A stretch of 39,309 bases of DNA from Sphingopyxis sp. GTDB taxonomy: Bacteria; Pseudomonadota; Alphaproteobacteria; Sphingomonadales; Sphingomonadaceae. Positions 26,404 through 36,000 of this stretch are shown here, in pieces; within the stretch, counting starts at the first letter, position 1, and every line of letters begins with the position of its first letter. The notes under the pieces were generated by a model. The model saw only the letters and a list, made by a program, of their open reading frames with translations. It was not told the DNA's origin and did no database searches. The stretch lies in assembly GCA_030148985.1 (NCBI GenBank), contig JASBSJ010000060.1:1-39309 (forward strand). The letters run 5' to 3'. A program made the translations under genes and the position numbers.

Positions 26404-27189
26404 TTAGTGAAGGTTGACCGCGTCGTTGATATAAAGCGAGGTCAACAGGGCGAAAACATAGGCCTGGATACCGGCGACGAGCAGTTCGAGCGCGCTGATA
26501 CCGATCATCAACGTGAAGCTGAGCACCGAAACGATCGAACCGAGCCACAGCGTTTCGGCGTTGAAGCCGTTGATCACGAAGCCCGACAGCACTTTCAGCA
26601 GCACGTGCCCCGCGGTCATCGCGACGAACAGACGCAGGCCAAGGCTGAACGGGCGGACCATGAACGACACGAACTCGATCGGCGCGATGATCGGGATCAT
26701 CGGCAGCGGCGTTCCATGCGGCACGAAGAGCGAAAAGAAATGCAGGCCATGGCGCCAGAAACCGACGACAAGGACGATCGCGAAGCTGATCAGCGCAAGG
26801 ACGCCGGTGATCGCAAGATGGCTGGTGACGGTAAAGGGATGCAGCCCCAGAACGCCGAGCGGCAACATGCCGAGCAGGTTGCAAAAGAGGATGAACATGA
26901 AGAGTGAGAAAACATAGGGCGTATATTTGCGGCCCTCGGTGCCGATATTCGCCATCATCATGCTCGAAATAAAGCCGGTGAAGCCTTCGACCGCCGCTTG
27001 CCAGCGGCCCGGAACGAGCTGGCGGCGCATCCCGCCCCACATGAACAGGCCAAGCGTGATGGCCGCAACCACCATCCACAGCGCGCTGTTGGTGAACAGG
27101 ATGTCCTGCCCGCCAAGGTTGAAACCACCGCCGAGCGGGGTCACCTCGAACTGGTGCATCGGGTCGATCTTGCCGGATTCCGCCGCCAC
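26404..27189 (-). CDS. atpB: F0 ATP synthase subunit a
   Basis: A 261-residue integral membrane stator subunit that forms the proton half-channels against the c-ring. The essential arginine is R186 in PFSLGLRLFVAM. Family segments NLLGMLPLG and ITGVLALISF are also seen. It begins with GTG at 27189, with GGAG six bases upstream. It follows atpI in the standard alphaproteobacterial order atpI-atpB-atpE-b'-b. The F1 genes are not in this window, as expected when F0 and F1 are in separate operons. Confidence 0.95.
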   Translation of the reverse strand: MAAESGKIDPMHQFEVTPLGGGFNLGGQDILFTNSALWMVVAAITLGLFMWGGMRRQLVPGRWQAAVEGFTGFISSMMMANIGTEGRKYTPYVFSLFMFILFCNLLGMLPLGVLGLHPFTVTSHLAITGVLALISFAIVLVVGFWRHGLHFFSLFVPHGTPLPMIPIIAPIEFVSFMVRPFSLGLRLFVAMTAGHVLLKVLSGFVINGFNAETLWLGSIVSVLSFTLMIGISALELLVAGIQAYVFALLTSLYINDAVNLH

Positions 27190-27257
27190 TCTTCACTCCA
27201 CGCGCAATGCGGGGCGGCGCACCCGGCCGTCCCGCCAATAATATCCTTTGCGTCCCG

Positions 27258-27578
27258 CTATTTGCGGGGCGTTGTTGTCAGGCGGATGATGTTCCGGAAC
27301 GCCACGACGATCCCCATCAACAACATGCCCAACAGCCCCCAGGGTTCGGTGCCCGCGAACCGGTCGATCAACCAGCCGAACAGGCCGCCGCCGATCAATC
27401 CGCCCAGCAGTTCGGCCAGCACCCGGTTGCCGAGCCGGTAATTGGCATCGGATTCCGGTCCGGCGTTCACTGCGGTCCGTTTTGCCTCTGCGGCTTCGGC
27501 CCGGTCCAATCGCTCTTCGAGCGAGACCAGGCGCGAATCCTCCGAGCCAAGTTCCGGATCGCTGCCCTTGCCCGTCAT
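27258..27578 (-). CDS. atpI: AtpI/AtpZ-family ATP synthase accessory protein
   Basis: A 106-residue small membrane protein with two C-terminal helices (VLAELLGGLIGGGLFGWLID and GLLGMLLMGIVVAFRN) after a charged, soluble N-terminus. The GGLFGWLID-type segment identifies the AtpZ/AtpI family, linked with c-ring assembly and possibly Mg2+ handling. It is the first gene of the F0 operon. ATG 27578 has AGGAGG about 11 bases upstream. Promoter elements upstream are not clear. Confidence 0.88.
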   Translation of the reverse strand: MTGKGSDPELGSEDSRLVSLEERLDRAEAAEAKRTAVNAGPESDANYRLGNRVLAELLGGLIGGGLFGWLIDRFAGTEPWGLLGMLLMGIVVAFRNIIRLTTTPRK

Positions 27579-27717
27579 TCCCTCGCCATCCTCCTGAAAC
27601 GAAACCGGAAAGCCCCGATTCCGCCTGCGAAAAAAGGCCCGAAAATTCGGGGTACCCCTAAGGCGCGGCCCGTTTAGGAACGCCGCCCCATTAAGTCAAT
27701 GCTTCTGCTTGCGCGCG

Positions 27718-27750
27718 CAAAAATGCCGCCGCGTTTAGGGGCGCGGCGGC
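27718..27750 (-). terminator. Intrinsic terminator of the ydbH-ynbE-ydbL operon
   Basis: GCCGCCGCG (27725-27733) pairs with CGCGGCGGC (27742-27750) over an eight-base loop. On the minus strand the stem is followed by ATTTTT. It lies just past the ydbL stop (27792). A second small GGGCCC hairpin (27758-27773) sits between the gene and this stem. Confidence 0.75.
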
Positions 27751-27791
27751 ATCTGGAGGGCCCCGCAGGGCCCCGTTATGCGTCATATGGC

Positions 27792-28211
27792 TTACGGGCA
27801 GCGCGCATCGCGCTCGGGCGGACTCGCATCGCGTGTTTTCCATGCACCGCCGGGGGTCAGATATTTCTCGCCCGGCTTGGTGCTCGCAATCAGGTTGCAG
27901 CCGCTGGTAAAGGCGAATTGCTCCACAGTGCTGCCGGTCGCCTGTGCGCGCTCGGTATAGGCGGCCTTGCGTTTGATGTTGATGTCCTGCACCAGCGCGC
28001 GGATCGCCGGGGTCGGCGCAGTGGCAAAGCCCAGATAGCCGTCGGGCTGCTCGCCGACCTGCCCTGCGGCGCGCGCCGCGGCGTAAGCCGGATCGCGCTG
28101 CGCCATTGCCGACGGCACGGCAAGCGCCACCGCCGCGGTCGCGGCAACGGCGGCCAGCGCCAGTCCGGTGAGTTTTCCTGAATTCCAACGCATCATGTTC
28201 ATCCCTGTCAT
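27792..28211 (-). CDS. ydbL: YdbL-family periplasmic protein (DUF1318)
   Basis: A 139-residue exported protein with a hydrophobic signal (LALAAVAATAAVALAV) ending at SAMAQ. It is followed by the DUF1318 domain with GQVGEQPDGYLGF and LVQDINIKRKAAYTERA. In E. coli, YdbL belongs to the YdbH-YnbE intermembrane lipid transport system and helps control YnbE assembly. Two cysteines (C105 and C138) lie in a C-terminal extension; this copy is about 30 residues longer than the E. coli one, and the pair might form a disulfide. The start overlaps the ynbE stop by one base (TGATG). Confidence 0.88.
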   Translation of the reverse strand: MTGMNMMRWNSGKLTGLALAAVAATAAVALAVPSAMAQRDPAYAAARAAGQVGEQPDGYLGFATAPTPAIRALVQDINIKRKAAYTERAQATGSTVEQFAFTSGCNLIASTKPGEKYLTPGGAWKTRDASPPERDARCP

Positions 28212-28426
28212 CAGAATATTTCGCTATTCTGCTCGATGAGCTTCTTGGCATCGCCGTCGAGCCTGTACACCACTTCCTGACGGATGTTGATATTCAGGTT
28301 GATCTCAATGGGCTTGTCGGGCGTGTCGATCTGAACGCAGCCCGTAAGGGCCGGGATCGCAATCATCACCACCAGACAGCGCGCCTTGACGGCCAGCCTC
28401 CTTGCTCCGGTCTTGGTTATCGTCAT
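28211..28426 (-). CDS. ynbE: YnbE-family outer-membrane lipoprotein
   Basis: A 71-residue lipoprotein with a signal ending in the lipobox LTGC (C30) and a short mature part, PIEINLNINIRQEVVYRLD. This is the YnbE signature, ending in an acidic and hydrophobic tail. In E. coli YnbE multimerises as beta strands that extend YdbH and bridge to the outer membrane. It overlaps the ydbH stop by ATGA and the ydbL start by one base. The three genes are therefore fully coupled. It is small but clear because of context and the lipobox. Confidence 0.9.
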   Translation of the reverse strand: MTITKTGARRLAVKARCLVVMIAIPALTGCVQIDTPDKPIEINLNINIRQEVVYRLDGDAKKLIEQNSEIF

Positions 28427-31400
28427 TGCACAGGCTCGCTTTCTGGGGGCTGAACGGGGGCGGTTGCGCCGCGCGCGGCGGCCTCGGCTTCTTCCTGCGC
28501 GCGCATCAACGCCGGCAGATTCTGTTCGATCAGCAGCGACGGGTCGTAAAACCCTTTTGCCGAGGTCAGCAGTTGGCGGAAAGGCGCCGTAATCTTCACA
28601 TTGAACACGAACGGCAGTTTCGCGATCTGGTTGGTCAGGAAATTGCGCGACGCACCCTCTCCCTGTCCCACGCCCCCAAAGCGGATATCGGTCACCATTT
28701 CGCCGTCGAGATCCCCGTTCAAGATGATCGTCAGATCGTCATATTGCAGGCTGCGCAGCGCGCCAAAGGCAAAATTGGCGATCGTGCCAAGGTTGCGGTT
28801 CGTGAGTTCGCCGACATAGGCGAGCGTGCCGCCGCCTTCGCGTGCGTCGATCCGCCCGCCCTCGATCCGCCCGCCCAGCCCGTCGAACACGACCGGCAGC
28901 GTGCCGTCGAACTTGCCCGTCGCGTTGATATTCTCGAACCCGAAGCTTTGCAGAAACACCGCGGCATCGACCCCCACCACGTCAAAGGTCATCCGCCGCG
29001 GCTGGTCGGCGGCGAAGTTCAGCGTCGTCGGATGGAGCAGCAACTCGCCGCCCGCAAAGGGCCAGCGTCCACCCTCGATCCGCACGCGATTGTCGCCGAG
29101 CAGGCTATATTCGATGACCCCTTCGCGTACCGGAATGCCAGGGTTGACCTCATCGATTCGCGCGACCTGCCCCGGCGCCGAGCGCAGGCCGATGAGGTCG
29201 TCGAAGCTGAGCGTCGCGGTGAGCCCTGTAACTGGGCCAAAAGCGGCGGCCAAATCGGCGTCGGCAGTCGCGAAAGTGCCGCGGCTAGTGACACCCGCGG
29301 CGTCCCATTCGATCCGCCCGTCACCGACGACCGATCCCTGCACGTTGGCGACGACACCCTTGGCCAGATAGGTAAGCTGATCGGGCTGGAAGGCCTCGTC
29401 GAAGCGCAATTCGTCGACCTTCAGGTCGGCGGCGCCGCTGCTGTCGGCGAAACGGTGGCGAATAACGGTGTCGAGGATTTTCGTCCCGGTCGTCCGCTCG
29501 GCAAAACCCGCGGTCGCCTCCATCGCGCCGTCAGCGAAGCGCAGCACCGCGTCGCGGCTGACGAGCGGATAGAAGCGCGCCTCGGGGGTTGCGCTGTCGG
29601 TAAGCGTCAGGCCACCCTCCAAGGTCAGCGCGCCATCCGCCCAGCGCCACGCGCCTGCGATCTCACTCATGTCGAGCGGAACCGCGCCGATCTTCCCCGC
29701 CGCGCCGACAAGCTCGCCCGCCATGCCCCTGCCCGCGGCACGACCCGAGATGCGTTCGGCGCTGAAGCGCGTGACACTCTCGCCCTCGCCCAGCCGGACG
29801 TCGGCGCCCGACAGCGACCAGCGCAGCGTGCCTAGGTCTATGGTCCCCGGCCCGCTTACGATTCGCAGCGGAGAGTCGCCGCTCGTTCCGGTAAGCGCGA
29901 TGCGAGGCACGCGAACAGCGCCGCGCAGTCCGCCGGGCCCGGCGCTCAGCAGCGGCGCCCGGGCGCGGCTGCACAGATCGATCATGCTCCTCGTCAACCG
30001 GAAGCCGCCGACCTCGATCCGGTCGGCGCCAACGCGGTGGCATCCGCCATCGAGCGCAAATGCACCGGTCGGCGCAACCGTGCCCGCCAGTGGCACCCGC
30101 AGCCGTTCGACCCGTCCGCCTGCCAGCGGCCCCGACAGCAACGCAGTCGTGGCGAAGCGCAACGCTCCGCCGGGGCTGCCCGAAAAACGCACCGGATCGA
30201 GCGCCAGACGGCTGCCTTTGGCTTCATAGGCAGAAAACCGCGCTTCGCCGCGCACCCTCCCGTCGGCGCGCCGATCGAGGCTAAGCGTTCCCGAAGGCAG
30301 GTCGCCGCCGCCCAGACTCCATTCGCCCGCCACGAGCAAGGCCGGCTGATCGGCGCCATAGAGATAGCCGATTCGGCTGTCGGCGTCGCCGGTGAAACGC
30401 GCACCGCTCGCGCTTGCCAGCTGCGGCGCGATCAGGTCGATGCGCGCCAGCGGCCCTTCACCCGTCAACTGAAAATCGGCACGGCCGCGCGTGCTGGCCA
30501 GCGCGCGGCCGATCGCCCCGGTCGCCTTTGTCGCAAGGGGACCGAGGGGAGTGCCGTCGAGGCCGCCCGCACTACCCGCGATGGCGCGCCGCGCCGCTGC
30601 GCTCAAGCTGGCGTTGGCGAAATCGACCGTCCCGTCGAATCGCGGCGCGGCGCTGCCGACGCTGCCTGCCGCCTCCAGACGTACCGTATCGGCGGTGAAT
30701 TCGGCGCCGCGCAGCCGCGCCATTTCCGCATCGACGTCAATTTTGGTTTTCACCGCGCTGCCATCGAAGCGCGCCAGCACACCGAGCCGGTCGGCGCGGA
30801 GCGAAACGGCGGCGAGCGAGGCAATGCTCGCATCGGCGCTGCCGCGCCACTGGCGCAAATCTTCGGATAGGGAAAGGTCGATGGCCACCTGGGGGGACGC
30901 CGCACGCACCGCGCCATTATCGCAAGTCAGCGACTGCCCATGCAGCGGCCCCACCAGCGCGGGGCGCACGTCGCGCACGCGCAGATCGCCGTAAAAGCTG
31001 ACTCCGCGCGCGCTGCACCCTCCTGCCGTCAGTGTCGGGGCGACGAGCGCAAGCTTACCGGCGAAATTCTCGCGCAGATTGCCTGAACCGTTGAGCGCGG
31101 CGCCGACATCGCCCCACGGCGTTTCGACGCGCGCGCGCGCGTCACGGAGCAGCACCGACAGGTCGGGCAAGGCAAAGGGATCGGTGCTTTCAGGATCGCG
31201 AAACTTGTCGAGCGCGCCGAACGACAGGCGGCCATCGACGAAGCGGCCATAGAGGCGCACACCTTCGGCGCGGATCCCCGATACATAGGGGCCGGTGAAA
31301 CCATAGCCGAGCAAGACCTCGACCTTCCGCGCGGTCAGGTCGGGCCGCGCCGGGTCACCGACGACGATATTCGACAGTCGTTCGCTGCGAAAGCCGATCG

Positions 31401-31593
31401 CGTCGATGCGATATTGTGCGGGCACGCCGCGGCTTTCGAGCTGACCGCGGATGAACTCATCGGCGATCGGCTCGCGCGCCAGCCACGTCCCGGTCGCCAG
31501 CGCGGCAACCGCACCCGCGGTCATCCAACGCTTCTTGAACAGCAGTTTTCGGGGATGCCATCTCCGCCGCTCCGCGCCACCGCCCTCGGTCAC
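28423..31593 (-). CDS. ydbH: YdbH-family AsmA-like intermembrane lipid transport protein
   Basis: A protein of about 1056 residues. One N-terminal membrane helix (TAGAVAALATGTWLA) anchors it in the inner membrane. The rest is a long beta-rich, repeat-like region as in AsmA-superfamily bridges (TamB, YhdP, YdbH) that carry phospholipids to the outer membrane. The C-terminal GEGASRNFLTNQIAKLPFVF is typical of the YdbH domain. It ends in a Glu/Ala/Pro-rich tail. GTG 31593 has GAGAG upstream and is preferred over the open frame to 31737 or ATG 31524. It is longer than E. coli YdbH (about 880). It is the first gene of the operon. Confidence 0.88.
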   Translation of the reverse strand: MTEGGGAERRRWHPRKLLFKKRWMTAGAVAALATGTWLAREPIADEFIRGQLESRGVPAQYRIDAIGFRSERLSNIVVGDPARPDLTARKVEVLLGYGFTGPYVSGIRAEGVRLYGRFVDGRLSFGALDKFRDPESTDPFALPDLSVLLRDARARVETPWGDVGAALNGSGNLRENFAGKLALVAPTLTAGGCSARGVSFYGDLRVRDVRPALVGPLHGQSLTCDNGAVRAASPQVAIDLSLSEDLRQWRGSADASIASLAAVSLRADRLGVLARFDGSAVKTKIDVDAEMARLRGAEFTADTVRLEAAGSVGSAAPRFDGTVDFANASLSAAARRAIAGSAGGLDGTPLGPLATKATGAIGRALASTRGRADFQLTGEGPLARIDLIAPQLASASGARFTGDADSRIGYLYGADQPALLVAGEWSLGGGDLPSGTLSLDRRADGRVRGEARFSAYEAKGSRLALDPVRFSGSPGGALRFATTALLSGPLAGGRVERLRVPLAGTVAPTGAFALDGGCHRVGADRIEVGGFRLTRSMIDLCSRARAPLLSAGPGGLRGAVRVPRIALTGTSGDSPLRIVSGPGTIDLGTLRWSLSGADVRLGEGESVTRFSAERISGRAAGRGMAGELVGAAGKIGAVPLDMSEIAGAWRWADGALTLEGGLTLTDSATPEARFYPLVSRDAVLRFADGAMEATAGFAERTTGTKILDTVIRHRFADSSGAADLKVDELRFDEAFQPDQLTYLAKGVVANVQGSVVGDGRIEWDAAGVTSRGTFATADADLAAAFGPVTGLTATLSFDDLIGLRSAPGQVARIDEVNPGIPVREGVIEYSLLGDNRVRIEGGRWPFAGGELLLHPTTLNFAADQPRRMTFDVVGVDAAVFLQSFGFENINATGKFDGTLPVVFDGLGGRIEGGRIDAREGGGTLAYVGELTNRNLGTIANFAFGALRSLQYDDLTIILNGDLDGEMVTDIRFGGVGQGEGASRNFLTNQIAKLPFVFNVKITAPFRQLLTSAKGFYDPSLLIEQNLPALMRAQEEAEAAARGATAPVQPPESEPVQ

Positions 31594-31799
31594 GCCGTAT
31601 CTCTCGCAACAACGGGTGTTTGCCGGACTGAAAAGGCGTCGAATGACGGCATGGCGTGCGAAATATTGTCCCTCGGCCCCATCCTGTGCAGGACACCAAC
31701 GCCGGAAATTGCGTTTCGCTCCAGCAAATTGGTCCACATCGCCATCATCCCGTCCTATTGCCGTTGAGTGCGCCGAACAAGGCGGTTATTCCGGGCATC

Positions 31800-32483
31800 A
31801 TGGGGGACAGCGAGACACCGGATCACCTTGGCCATCGCGCGCGGCTGCGCAGCCGTTTGCTGACCGATGCCGACGGCCTCGCCGATTATGAGCTGGTCGA
31901 ATATTTGCTCGCGCTTGCGGTTCCGCGCCGCGATACCAAGCCGCTGGCGAAAGCGCTGCTGCGCGAATTCGGTTCGCTGGCGCAGCTTGTCAGCGCCGAT
32001 CCCGAATCGCTGCGCCGCGTCGACGGGCTGGGCGACACCGGCATCGCCGCGCTCAAAATCGTGCAGGCCACCAGCTTGCGGATGCTCAAGGGCGGGTTTC
32101 GCGACAAGCCGCTGCTGTCCAGCTGGGATGCGCTGCTCGACTGGCTGCGCGCCGACATGGGGCCGATCGACGTCGAGCGCGTGCGCATCCTCTACCTCAA
32201 CTCGCGCAACATGCTGATCCGCGACGAGCTGGCGAGCGAGGGATCGATCGATCAATCGGCGATCTATGTCCGCGAGATCGTCAAGCGCGCGCTCGACCTC
32301 GGCGCCTCGGCGATCATCATCGTCCATAATCACCCCAGCGGCAGCCCCGAACCCAGCCGACAGGATATTGCGATCACGCGCGAGATTGCCGACGTCGGCG
32401 CGCGGCTGGGCATCGTGCTACACGATCATATCATCATCGCAGGATCCGATTATCGCAGCTTTCGCGCTCTCGGACTGTTGTAG
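31800..32483 (+). CDS. radC: RadC-family JAB1/MPN-domain protein
   Basis: A 227-residue DUF2466/RadC protein. The N-terminal helix-hairpin-helix region (ELVEYLLALAVPRRDTKPLA and VDGLGDTGIAALK) precedes a JAMM metal site: H176, H178, S186 and D189 in HNHPSGSPEPSRQD. The domain may act on protein or nucleic acid; despite its name a role in DNA repair is not established. The open frame begins at 31656, but ATG 31800 starts the conserved part; the upstream segment is not protein-like. It is divergent from ydbH and upstream of the rnk-like gene. Confidence 0.91.
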   Translation: MGDSETPDHLGHRARLRSRLLTDADGLADYELVEYLLALAVPRRDTKPLAKALLREFGSLAQLVSADPESLRRVDGLGDTGIAALKIVQATSLRMLKGGFRDKPLLSSWDALLDWLRADMGPIDVERVRILYLNSRNMLIRDELASEGSIDQSAIYVREIVKRALDLGASAIIIVHNHPSGSPEPSRQDIAITREIADVGARLGIVLHDHIIIAGSDYRSFRALGLL

Positions 32484-32532
32484 CGGGCGCCCGCATTTGA
32501 CTTGCACGGCGCCGCGCGACATCATCGCGCGT

Positions 32533-32711
32533 ATGAAGATTCGGCAGCGCCCCCTTCGCATGCATTCCCACGCGGGACAGCTTCTCGCGGGCATCTAGCC
32601 CCGGGTTCCGGCGCACCGCGCCCTGAGCCCGGGGGCGCATTTCCATTCAACTCATCTCGTCGGCGGCGCTCGACTGTCGCCGCCCTTCTGCCTGTCACGA
32701 AAGCCGAAACC
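32533..32711 (+). other. Structured leader candidate upstream of rnk-like gene
   Basis: GCGCCCCC (32547-32554) pairs with GGGGGCGC (32631-32638). Inside lies a second stem, CCCCGGG (from about 32599) with CCCGGGG (from 32628), enclosing GGCGC-ACC-GCGCC (32610-32622). No T-tract follows, so it is not an obvious terminator. A 21-codon frame (32533-32598) has no ribosome site. Function is unknown. Confidence 0.4.
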
Positions 32712-33128
32712 ATGACCACGCCCCGCGCGGCCAAAAGCCCGCCCATCCAGATGATCGACCGCGAAGCCGACCGCCTGACCCAGCTTGCGCTCAGCAAGGA
32801 AGAGGATTTGCCGCAGATATGCGGCCTGTTGCTGCGCGAGATCAATCGCGCGACGATCCGCACCGCGGCGCGCTTTCCGTCGGGGGTCGTGACGATGCAG
32901 TCGCGCGTCACCTTCGTCGATGCCGCAACCGATGCCGAGCGAACCGTCGAACTCGTCTATCCGGGCGAGGCCGACATTTCGGCGGGGCGCATTTCGATTC
33001 TCACCCCGGTCGGGGCGGGGCTGATCGGCCTGAGCGAGGGCCAGTCGATCCTTTGGCCCGACCGCGACGGGCACGAACGCAAGCTGTCAATCGTGAAGGT
33101 CGAACAGGCGGTCGATCGCGTCGCCTGA
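32712..33128 (+). CDS. rnk: Rnk-like GreA/GreB C-terminal-domain regulator
   Basis: A 138-residue protein with the short Rnk N-terminal helical part and a C-terminal GreA/GreB-like fold (VELVYPGEADISAGRISIL, TPVGAGLIGLSEGQ, ILWPD). This is characteristic of the regulator of nucleoside diphosphate kinase, an RNA polymerase-binding factor without a full Gre coiled-coil. ATG 32712 begins the conserved domain; the frame extends back to 32502 but over the structured leader. It lies downstream of radC on the same strand with 228 bases between, so it may be independently transcribed. Confidence 0.85.
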   Translation: MTTPRAAKSPPIQMIDREADRLTQLALSKEEDLPQICGLLLREINRATIRTAARFPSGVVTMQSRVTFVDAATDAERTVELVYPGEADISAGRISILTPVGAGLIGLSEGQSILWPDRDGHERKLSIVKVEQAVDRVA

Positions 33129-33142
33129 ATCAACTGCGCAGC

Positions 33143-33172
33143 AAAACAGCCGCCGGATCGCTCCGGCGGCTG
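33143..33172 (-). terminator. Terminator downstream of the EF-hand gene
   Basis: CAGCCGCCGGA (33147-33157) pairs with TCCGGCGGCTG (33162-33172) over a TCGC loop. On the minus strand it is followed by TTTT. It sits 20 bases past the EF-hand gene stop and also just past the rnk-like stop, so it may serve both directions. Confidence 0.7.
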
Positions 33173-33191
33173 CTCGCCCGCACAAGGGTAA

Positions 33192-33662
33192 TCAGTTGCC
33201 GCGCGACAGGAAACCCGTCAGTTCGGCCTTGTCGACGCCGCCCGACTTGTCGGCGTCGGCGACAGCATAGGCCTGCCCGATCCACGCCTTCACTTCGGCC
33301 GATTCAGGATCGGCACTCGGGTCGGTAGCGGCGCGAAGCTTCTTCATCCAGGCGCCGAATTCGGCCTCGTTGAGGTTGCCGTTCGCGTCACCGTCATAGG
33401 TCGGAAATTCCTGATCGACGATCTGCGAAATCTGGGCAGGGGTCGCCGCCGTTCCCGACGGCGCAGGCTCGCTTGCAGCGGGCGGCGTCGAAGCGTCGGG
33501 GGCCGGCGCCGGAGCCGGGCTGGTGCTATCGGGCATCGGCGCGGGCGTCGCCGGTTCGGTGGTTGTCGGCGGGCTGGCGGGGTCGGACGCGGGGGGTGTC
33601 GTCTGCGCGAGCGCCGGAAAACTCACGGCTGCAGCACCGATTAAAAACATCTTTTTCAACAT
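33192..33662 (-). CDS. Secreted two-EF-hand protein
   Basis: A 156-residue exported protein. The signal peptide LIGAAAVSFPALAQ ends near residue 20. Residues about 22-75 are a Pro/Ala/Thr/Ser linker, and the rest has two EF-hand loops: D90-E101 (DGDANGNLNEAE) and D136-E147 (DADKSGGVDKAE). Both have perfect calcium-ligand positions, so calcium binding in the periplasm or outside is likely. The spacing of 34 residues between loops allows a paired EF-hand. ATG 33662 has AGGAG nine bases upstream. It is downstream of a tandem paralogue-like gene (33686-33946); the function beyond Ca2+ binding is unknown. Confidence 0.85.
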   Translation of the reverse strand: MLKKMFLIGAAAVSFPALAQTTPPASDPASPPTTTEPATPAPMPDSTSPAPAPAPDASTPPAASEPAPSGTAATPAQISQIVDQEFPTYDGDANGNLNEAEFGAWMKKLRAATDPSADPESAEVKAWIGQAYAVADADKSGGVDKAELTGFLSRGN

Positions 33663-33685
33663 CGTATATCTCCTAAATAGGTTCG

Positions 33686-33946
33686 TTATTGCGGTTCCGC
33701 TTCGGTCGGCTCGTCGGGTTCGGCGGGCTCATCGGTCGGCGGTGTCGGTTCGGCCGGCGGCGTATCGGGCACCGGCTCCTCCATGGGCGTGCTGTTCTTG
33801 TCATCCGGCGCGGTATCGTCCGCCGGTTCATCGTCGCCGGGCGCGGGCTGCGCAGTCGGCGCTTCGTCTTCGGCCGGCGGCGTGGCCTGAGCAAACGCCG
33901 GCGCGGCGATGGCGACGGCACCGATCAAAAGCATATGTTTCAGCAC
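33686..33946 (-). CDS. Small secreted acidic Pro/Glu/Asp-rich protein
   Basis: About 86 residues with a signal peptide (HMLLIGAVAIAAPAFAQ) very like that of the EF-hand protein downstream (MFLIGAAAVSFPALAQ), then an acidic linker of Pro, Glu and Asp. No EF-hand or folded domain is visible. The GTG at 33946 has AAAGGAG seven bases upstream and aligns with the start of the downstream protein; an ATG at 33952 sits too close to that ribosome site. The 23-base gap to the next gene makes an operon. It looks like a duplicated secretion leader plus linker with its EF-hand domain lost or never gained. Function is not known. Confidence 0.7.
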   Translation of the reverse strand: MLKHMLLIGAVAIAAPAFAQATPPAEDEAPTAQPAPGDDEPADDTAPDDKNSTPMEEPVPDTPPAEPTPPTDEPAEPDEPTEAEPQ

Positions 33947-34143
33947 GATCATTCTCCTTTGGCGGCGACTTGAGCGGGGTGCGACCTGTCGCCATTCTGA
34001 TGGGGCATGGAAGCAACCCGCCATATTTCGCCAAGGTTGCGGCGCCGCGGCATTTGGCGAAACGCCCCGTCCCTGCTAGGGGGCGCCCCGTCGCGGTTCC
34101 GCCGGGATTCCGCGACAAGGCGCCCGAAAAGGAAGGAAATTCA

Positions 34144-35454
<1,311 letters not shown>

Positions 35455-35457
35455 CTT

Positions 35458-35586
35458 GATCCTCCCTGTCGCGCAGCGATGGGGAGGTGGCAGCGCGAAG
35501 CGCTGACGGAGGGGCTTTGACGCGGCCCCTCCACCACTCGCTACGCGAGCGGTCCCCCTCCCCACGGCTTCGCCGCAGGGAGGATC
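35458..35586. repeat. Palindromic intergenic repeat block, GGGGAGG family
   Basis: Outer arms GATCCTCCCTG (35458-35468) and CAGGGAGGATC (35576-35586) pair perfectly. The left half (AGCGCGAAGCGCTGACGGAG) is nearly identical, in reverse complement, to the right half of the block at 11204-11339. It sits between purB and the LapA-domain gene. Confidence 0.85.
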
Positions 35587-35652
35587 AGAACTGGAATAGC
35601 CGGGCATTCTGTCATACTGTCCGCGCCGGACCGACAGAGGGAGCAAGACGAC

Positions 35653-36000
35653 GTGGGTATCCTGCGAACGATCATCTGGGTCGTACTGACCGCGGTGCTG
35701 GTCATCTTTGCGATGGCCAACTGGCAGGTCGTGACCGTCACCATCTGGCCGGGCTGGGAGGCAGAGACCAAGCTGCCCGTCGTCATCCTCGCTGCCTTCC
35801 TGATCGGCAGCGTCCCGATGTGGATCGCGCTCCGCACGACGCGCTGGTCGCTGAAACGCCGCCTCGATGCCAGCGAGCGGCAGGCCGCCGATCTGCGCGC
35901 GCTCGCGCACCGCCCGGTCGAACCGGCGCCCGCGGCCACGGCGCCGGTCAACGACATTCCCCCTGCCCCCACCGATCTTTTCTCTCCGGATAAGCCATGA
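35653..36000 (+). CDS. LapA-domain (DUF1049) membrane protein
   Basis: A 115-residue protein with two N-terminal membrane helices (IIWVVLTAVLVIFAMANW and VVILAAFLIGSVPMWIAL) and a cytoplasmic tail with basic and Ala/Pro-rich parts. This matches the LapA/YciS-type domain, linked in E. coli with LPS assembly control. GTG 35653 is the only start in position; a GGGAG lies upstream. The stop overlaps the pyrF ATG (ATGA at 35997), so translation is coupled. In sphingomonads this gene commonly precedes pyrF. Confidence 0.85.
   Translation: MGILRTIIWVVLTAVLVIFAMANWQVVTVTIWPGWEAETKLPVVILAAFLIGSVPMWIALRTTRWSLKRRLDASERQAADLRALAHRPVEPAPAATAPVNDIPPAPTDLFSPDKP

Noticed and set aside
33523..34143. N-terminal extension of purB
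   Set aside because: It would overlap two secreted-protein genes on the other strand and is not part of the PurB family; the start at 34144 has a good ribosome site.
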